The translations under genes and the position numbers were made by a program. DNA of 64,000 bases from Mesotaenium endlicherianum (taxonomy: Eukaryota; Streptophyta; Zygnematophyceae; Zygnematales; Mesotaeniaceae): assembly GCA_009602735.1 (NCBI GenBank), contig WELA01005894.1, positions 1 through 64,000 on the forward strand, written 5' to 3'. Positions 60,236 to 64,000 of this stretch are shown one piece after another. Below the pieces are notes generated by a model, which did not search any database, had not been told where the DNA came from, and saw only the letters and a program-made list of their open reading frames with translations. Numbering within the stretch: position 1 is the stretch's first letter; each line of letters begins with the position of its first letter.

Positions 60236-61327
60236 ATGAAAGTATTAATTGGAATCAATCCTAAAGGGCACATCCATCTTGCTACAGATGAATTGGATGG
60301 ATTAGCCCGCATCGGCATGCAGTGCGTGCCTATCAGGTATGGCAGAAAAAATTATTCGGTGAAAGGGATAATACGAAGGCTATTCGACATAATATCCAAT
60401 TCGTTCAACATCATTTCATCGCTGTATCAACTTTCGCCTGATATTTTGTATCTCAATTCACGCCTTGAGCCTGTTGCATCTGCAAGGGATTTTATCACCA
60501 TACTCCTTGTGAAATGTTTTTATTATAAAAGAATAAACATTGCCATAAAATCACATGGATCCGACCTGTCTGTATTTACTACCAGGGCCTTTCTGTACAG
60601 GCGGATCATCATCCCCTATCTTACGCGGCATGTTGATTTGTGGCTATTTCTTTCCAAAGAAGAGAAAAATGCTGCCAGACAGTACAGCATGCGGATGGCC
60701 GAAAGAGTATTTGTCACCGGCAATATCATTGAGCCTTCCCGGCTGATATCAAGCGATGATTTCAGGGTGAAATACCATCTCAATAATGAGAAGCTGAGAA
60801 TACTTTTTATCGGACGAGTCGTCTATGACAAGGGAGTGTTTGAATTTTTGAAGGCCATACCACTGGTTGAAAGAAAAGATAAATGTGATTTTATCCTGGT
60901 GGGAGATGGTGAAGATCTCGGCCAGGCCAAAGAACTGGCCTGTGAGCTTGGTGTAACCTCTTATATACGTTTCCTGGGTTGGGTAGAACAGGGTGAGGCA
61001 GAGCGTTTTTACGGCAGTGTTGATATGCTGGTCTTCCCCACTTTTCACGGCGAAGGCTTCCCAATGGTTTTATTCAAAGCGATTGCTTCAGGATTGCCGG
61101 TAATTACCACCAGAATACGGGCAGCAATCGACTATTTAAGAATGCCCGAAAATGTTATCTGGGTAGAGCCGAAAAATGAAAAACAGGTTGCGGAAGCTAT
61201 CAATGAACTGATAAAGAACGAAGAACTCAGAAGAAATATGAGTGCTAATAATAAAAAAATAGCGCATCAATTCTCTCGCGATAAAATTTGCGATGAGATG
61301 AATGAAGCATTCATGTCACTACAATAA
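60236..61327 (+). CDS. Glycosyltransferase GT4, copy A of a duplicated pair
   Basis: 363 residues with GT4 features: LFIGRVVYDKGVFEFLKAIPLV, FILVGDGEDLGQAKELA, RFLGWVEQGEAERFYGSVDMLVFPTFHGEGFPMVLFKA and AIASGLPVITTR. The E-x7-E pattern of the family is EGFPMVLFK here, so the second Glu is Lys. It is colinear and very similar to the gene at 62005-63093, with an acyltransferase between. The two likely add related sugars. Confidence 0.87.
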   Translation: MKVLIGINPKGHIHLATDELDGLARIGMQCVPIRYGRKNYSVKGIIRRLFDIISNSFNIISSLYQLSPDILYLNSRLEPVASARDFITILLVKCFYYKRINIAIKSHGSDLSVFTTRAFLYRRIIIPYLTRHVDLWLFLSKEEKNAARQYSMRMAERVFVTGNIIEPSRLISSDDFRVKYHLNNEKLRILFIGRVVYDKGVFEFLKAIPLVERKDKCDFILVGDGEDLGQAKELACELGVTSYIRFLGWVEQGEAERFYGSVDMLVFPTFHGEGFPMVLFKAIASGLPVITTRIRAAIDYLRMPENVIWVEPKNEKQVAEAINELIKNEELRRNMSANNKKIAHQFSRDKICDEMNEAFMSLQ

Positions 61328-61338
61328 AACAAATTACT

Positions 61339-61896
61339 ATGTCTATCATTAAATCACTCAAAAAAGTCAGGAATGAGTTGCTTAGGAAAATCAAATACAG
61401 GAAATACTCCATTGGCCCGGGATTTTCATCCGGCATACGTGTACGTTTATGGGCTAAACGAAAACTGGTGATCGGCAGGAATTTTTATATCGGCAGAGAT
61501 GCCCTGGTTGAGACCGATGCGATCATCGGTGATAATGTTATGCTCGGCAATCGTGTTGCAGTGATTGGCAAATACGATCACAACTTTCAGCAGGTAGGTA
61601 CTCCCATCAGGCATGCAGTACAGATGAGAGATACTGATTACGATTGGAAAGGGAGCAGCCTGATTACGATAATAGAGAATGATGTTATGGTAGGCCATGG
61701 CAGCACCATCTACGGTGGTGTAAAAATTGGTGAAGGAAGCATTGTAGCGGCTACCAGTTTAGTAACTAAAGATATTGAACCCTACTCAATATACGCAGGA
61801 TCGCCTGCTAAAAAAATAAAGTGCAGGTTCGATACAAAGGAAGATCTGCATAAACACCTTGAATTGGTACAATCGAAGTACTTCGGCATCCTGTAA
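61339..61896 (+). CDS. Hexapeptide-repeat acyltransferase (WbbJ/LpxA-like)
   Basis: 185 residues, left-handed beta-helix: RNFYIGRDALVETDAIIGDNV, GSTIYGGVKIGEGSIVAATSLVTKDI and the C-terminal cap PYSIYAGSPAKKIKCRF. GHGSTIYG and AVIGKYDHN have histidines of the active-site kind. It would O-acetylate a sugar of the repeat unit. It lies 11 bp after GT4 copy A and 108 bp before copy B. Confidence 0.85.
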   Translation: MSIIKSLKKVRNELLRKIKYRKYSIGPGFSSGIRVRLWAKRKLVIGRNFYIGRDALVETDAIIGDNVMLGNRVAVIGKYDHNFQQVGTPIRHAVQMRDTDYDWKGSSLITIIENDVMVGHGSTIYGGVKIGEGSIVAATSLVTKDIEPYSIYAGSPAKKIKCRFDTKEDLHKHLELVQSKYFGIL

Positions 61897-62004
61897 AGCT
61901 GGTCTGCGTTCATCTGCAGACAAAGCTACTCTCTACAATAATTTTTTAACTGACTTAAACAGCTCCTCACTTTTTCGTCAATTAATAAATCGAAAAATAA
62001 TTTC

Positions 62005-63093
62005 ATGAAAGTATTAATTGGTATGAACCCAAAAGCGCATGTGCTACCCGGGACGGATGAATTGTACGGGCTCAACAAGATCGGATTCAAATGCAAGTCT
62101 ACCAGGTATGGCAGAAAAAATTACTCCGTACAGGGGCACATACAAAGGTTATTCGATACTGTTTTAAACTCATTCAGTATCGTTTCTACATTGTATACAT
62201 TTTCACCCGATATTTTATACCTGAATTCACGTCTTGAACCCCTTGCTTCTGTCAGAGATTGCATCACTGTATTCCTTGTAAAATGTTTTTATTATAAAAA
62301 GCTGAAGATCGCAATAAAATCACACGGGTCCGACATGTCCACGCTTACAAGGAAATCTTTTCTATACAAACGAATCGTCATTCCTTATCTCACTCGCCAT
62401 GTAGACTTGTGGCTTTTCCTTTCAAGGGAAGAGAAAAACACCATCGGCAAATACAATACAGGCATAGCTGAAAAAGTGTTTGTCACCTGCAATATCATAG
62501 AACCTTCCCGGCTTATATCAAGCGCTGAGTTCAGAAAAAAATATAAGCTGAATAATGACAAACTCAAAATCATTTTCATAGGTCGTGTAGTTGCCGAAAA
62601 AGGAGTGTTTGAATTTTTGAAGGCTATACCATTAGTCGATCGTAAAGAAAAATGTGATTTTATCCTGGTGGGAGATGGCAAAGATTTTACCCGGGCGAAA
62701 CAGCTTGCCAGAGAACTCAGCCTTAATTCTTATTTAAGGTTCATTGGGTGGGTAGAGGAGGCAGAAATAGAGTGTTTTTACGATTGTGTTGATATGCTCA
62801 TCATGCCTACTTTTCATCCGGAAGGATTTTCAATGGTTTTATTCAATGCCGTTGCTTCAGGATTACCTGTTGTCACTACCAGAATACGCGCTGCAGTTGA
62901 TCATTTAAAAATGCCCGAAAATGTTATCTGGGTTGAACCCAAAAGCGAGAGGCAAGTTGCTGATGCAATCAATGAATTGATAATAAATGAAGCACTTAGA
63001 AATAAAATGAGCGCCAACAATAAAAGGCTTGCCTCCCGGTTCTCACGCGATAAAGTTTGTCATGAAATGAGCGAAGCATTTATGTCGCTCTAA
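62005..63093 (+). CDS. Glycosyltransferase GT4, copy B of a duplicated pair
   Basis: 362 residues, colinear with copy A at 60236-61327, with long identical stretches such as SPDILYLNSRLEP, PYLTRHVDLWLFLS and MPENVIWVEPK. The E-x7-E site reads EGFSMVLFNA, so the second Glu is Asn and the Pro is Ser. Divergence is spread over the protein, so this is an old duplication with probable change of donor or acceptor. The gap before it contains a weak hairpin, not clearly a terminator. Confidence 0.87.
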   Translation: MKVLIGMNPKAHVLPGTDELYGLNKIGFKCKSTRYGRKNYSVQGHIQRLFDTVLNSFSIVSTLYTFSPDILYLNSRLEPLASVRDCITVFLVKCFYYKKLKIAIKSHGSDMSTLTRKSFLYKRIVIPYLTRHVDLWLFLSREEKNTIGKYNTGIAEKVFVTCNIIEPSRLISSAEFRKKYKLNNDKLKIIFIGRVVAEKGVFEFLKAIPLVDRKEKCDFILVGDGKDFTRAKQLARELSLNSYLRFIGWVEEAEIECFYDCVDMLIMPTFHPEGFSMVLFNAVASGLPVVTTRIRAAVDHLKMPENVIWVEPKSERQVADAINELIINEALRNKMSANNKRLASRFSRDKVCHEMSEAFMSL

Positions 63094-63221
63094 ATCCACC
63101 ACATTACTGTTGGTAATCGCACGCTTTTACATCGGCGAATGCCATCTCATGACACTACAACATAGATACCAGCAAAAAAGCAGGAAAAATAATTCAAACA
63201 ATTTCTAAATGTATAGACTAT

Positions 63222-63998
63222 ATGCTAAGAAGAAAATTGATGCATTTCGACCTTTCGGTGGGTGCCTACTCAACATTCGTACCCAACATCATGCGCCTTG
63301 CAAAGCAAAGGTTATCATCCAATGTATGTATTGCGGCTGTGCACATGTTTGTAGAAGCATGGATCGACAGAAGTTATCAAAAAGTTATCAATAGCGCCGA
63401 TATTATAACACCAGATGGAAAACCGTTGACATGGGCGATGCGCCTCCTTTATGGAATCAGACAGGACAGGGTTGCCGGTAGCGATATCCTGCCCGAAATA
63501 TTACAGGAATGTGAAAAACAGCGCCTGACAGTATTTTTTTATGGGGGCTCGCAGCGTTTATTGGATGAGACTTCAAAATTTCTCAGTAATCAATATCCTG
63601 CTTTAAAAGTAGCAGGCATGTACAGCCCGCCATTCAGGGAATTAACCGAGATGGAAAATGTTGAGATCGCAAAAAAAATAAATGATGCCGCTCCCAATAT
63701 CGTGATCGTAATACTTGGGTGCCCCAAACAGGAAAGATGGTCGGCTTATATGAAAGGAAAGATCCATTCGGTAATGGTTGCGGTCGGCGGTGCCTTGCCA
63801 ATAGTAATAGGCATACAGAAAAGAGCTCCGCGGTGGATGCAGCGTTCGGGGCTGGAATGGGTACACAGACTGTCCGTTGAGCCAAAGCGGTTATTCAAAA
63901 GATATGCGATAACCAATACGCTATTCATATACATCATCTTCCGGGAGTTTTTGCGAAGAAAGATATTCCGCAATCATATCCGGTATGATAGAGATTAA
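63222..63998 (+). CDS. WecB/TagA/CpsF-family glycosyltransferase
   Basis: 258 residues from ATG 63222: ADIITPDGKPLTWAMRLLYG with an acidic residue, DRVAGSDILPEIL, VFFYGGSQRLLDE and VILGCPKQERWSAYM, all hallmarks of WecG/TagA (GT26), which add N-acetylmannosamine(-uronate) to a lipid-linked GlcNAc in family members. The start could lie earlier, but the upstream 128 bp holds no clear alternative. The stop (63996-63998) is two bases from the window edge, so the operon may continue. Confidence 0.87.
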   Translation: MLRRKLMHFDLSVGAYSTFVPNIMRLAKQRLSSNVCIAAVHMFVEAWIDRSYQKVINSADIITPDGKPLTWAMRLLYGIRQDRVAGSDILPEILQECEKQRLTVFFYGGSQRLLDETSKFLSNQYPALKVAGMYSPPFRELTEMENVEIAKKINDAAPNIVIVILGCPKQERWSAYMKGKIHSVMVAVGGALPIVIGIQKRAPRWMQRSGLEWVHRLSVEPKRLFKRYAITNTLFIYIIFREFLRRKIFRNHIRYDRD

Positions 63999-64000
63999 AA

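Noticed and set aside
61898-61927. Hairpin AGCTggTCTGC ... GCAGAcaAAGCT after the acyltransferase gene
   Set aside because: No T-run follows and the stem is broken; too weak to call a terminator.
1-64000. rRNA, tRNA or CRISPR loci
   Set aside because: No conserved rRNA stretch, clover-leaf sequence or regularly spaced direct repeat was found by reading.

Overview
The window reads as Bacteroidota DNA, most likely of the Chitinophagaceae type. The pointers are a SusC/FecA-like TonB receptor, a CzcA transporter fused to a TolC domain, DUF4266/DUF3570 proteins, a coupling protein with a YWFCY-like N-terminus, UpxY- and Wza/Wzc-type polysaccharide genes, and TAnnTTTG-type -7 boxes. This assignment is inference; I see no rRNA, tRNA or CRISPR array.

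Region 1 (about 1-24.6 kb) is a sulfur and efflux island. It holds two metallo-beta-lactamase/rhodanese fusions (persulfide dioxygenase type), rhodaneses, a DsrE-like protein, two YeeE/YedE thiosulfate permease halves, TauE/SafE exporters, a TsdA-like dihaem cytochrome c, a SoxB-like metallophosphatase, and an OMF-RND-adaptor efflux operon with two TlpA thioredoxins. A Crp-family regulator (21572-22216) closes the block. Six near-perfect palindromes of the form YGTGA-N6-TCACR precede genes here, four of them 43-50 bp from a start codon. They look like the regulon of that Crp protein, whose recognition helix carries the R-E-x-x-x-R set that reads GTGA.

Region 2 (about 24.7-35.4 kb, + strand) is a metal and redox block: a CzcA-TolC fusion, an adaptor, a DUF2231-like membrane protein, an encapsulated-ferritin-like protein without a visible shell gene, a thioredoxin/ApbE/DUF4266/DUF3570 cluster, and a VIT1/CCC1-type transporter. 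Region 3 (35.5-37.4 kb) is a scar zone of truncated and frameshifted remnants (response regulator, TolC, PAP2 phosphatase, small proteins).

Region 4 (about 38.3-49.3 kb) is a mobilizable element: a promoter-driven structured RNA, a toprim primase-like gene, a candidate oriT, MobC, relaxase and coupling protein, then a cargo operon, then a serine-recombinase C-terminal remnant. The cargo operon is the highlight. It runs XRE regulator, DUF4062-APAZ fusion, short prokaryotic Argonaute (MID-PIWI, catalytically dead), and AlbA_2/Schlafen-like ATPase, with gaps of 14, -4 and 14 bp. APAZ plus short pAgo is the architecture of NAD-depleting SPARTA-type defence, but here the effector slot holds DUF4062 in place of a classical TIR or SIR2, and an AlbA_2 gene is attached. 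I know of no characterised system with this make-up.

Region 5 (49.4-64 kb) is a surface-polysaccharide locus. It has GDP-heptose synthesis genes (hddC, gmhA, hddA), then Wza, Wzc, UpxY, Wzy, Wzx, five glycosyltransferase or acyltransferase genes including a tandem-duplicated GT4 pair, and a WecG/TagA transferase that ends at the window edge.
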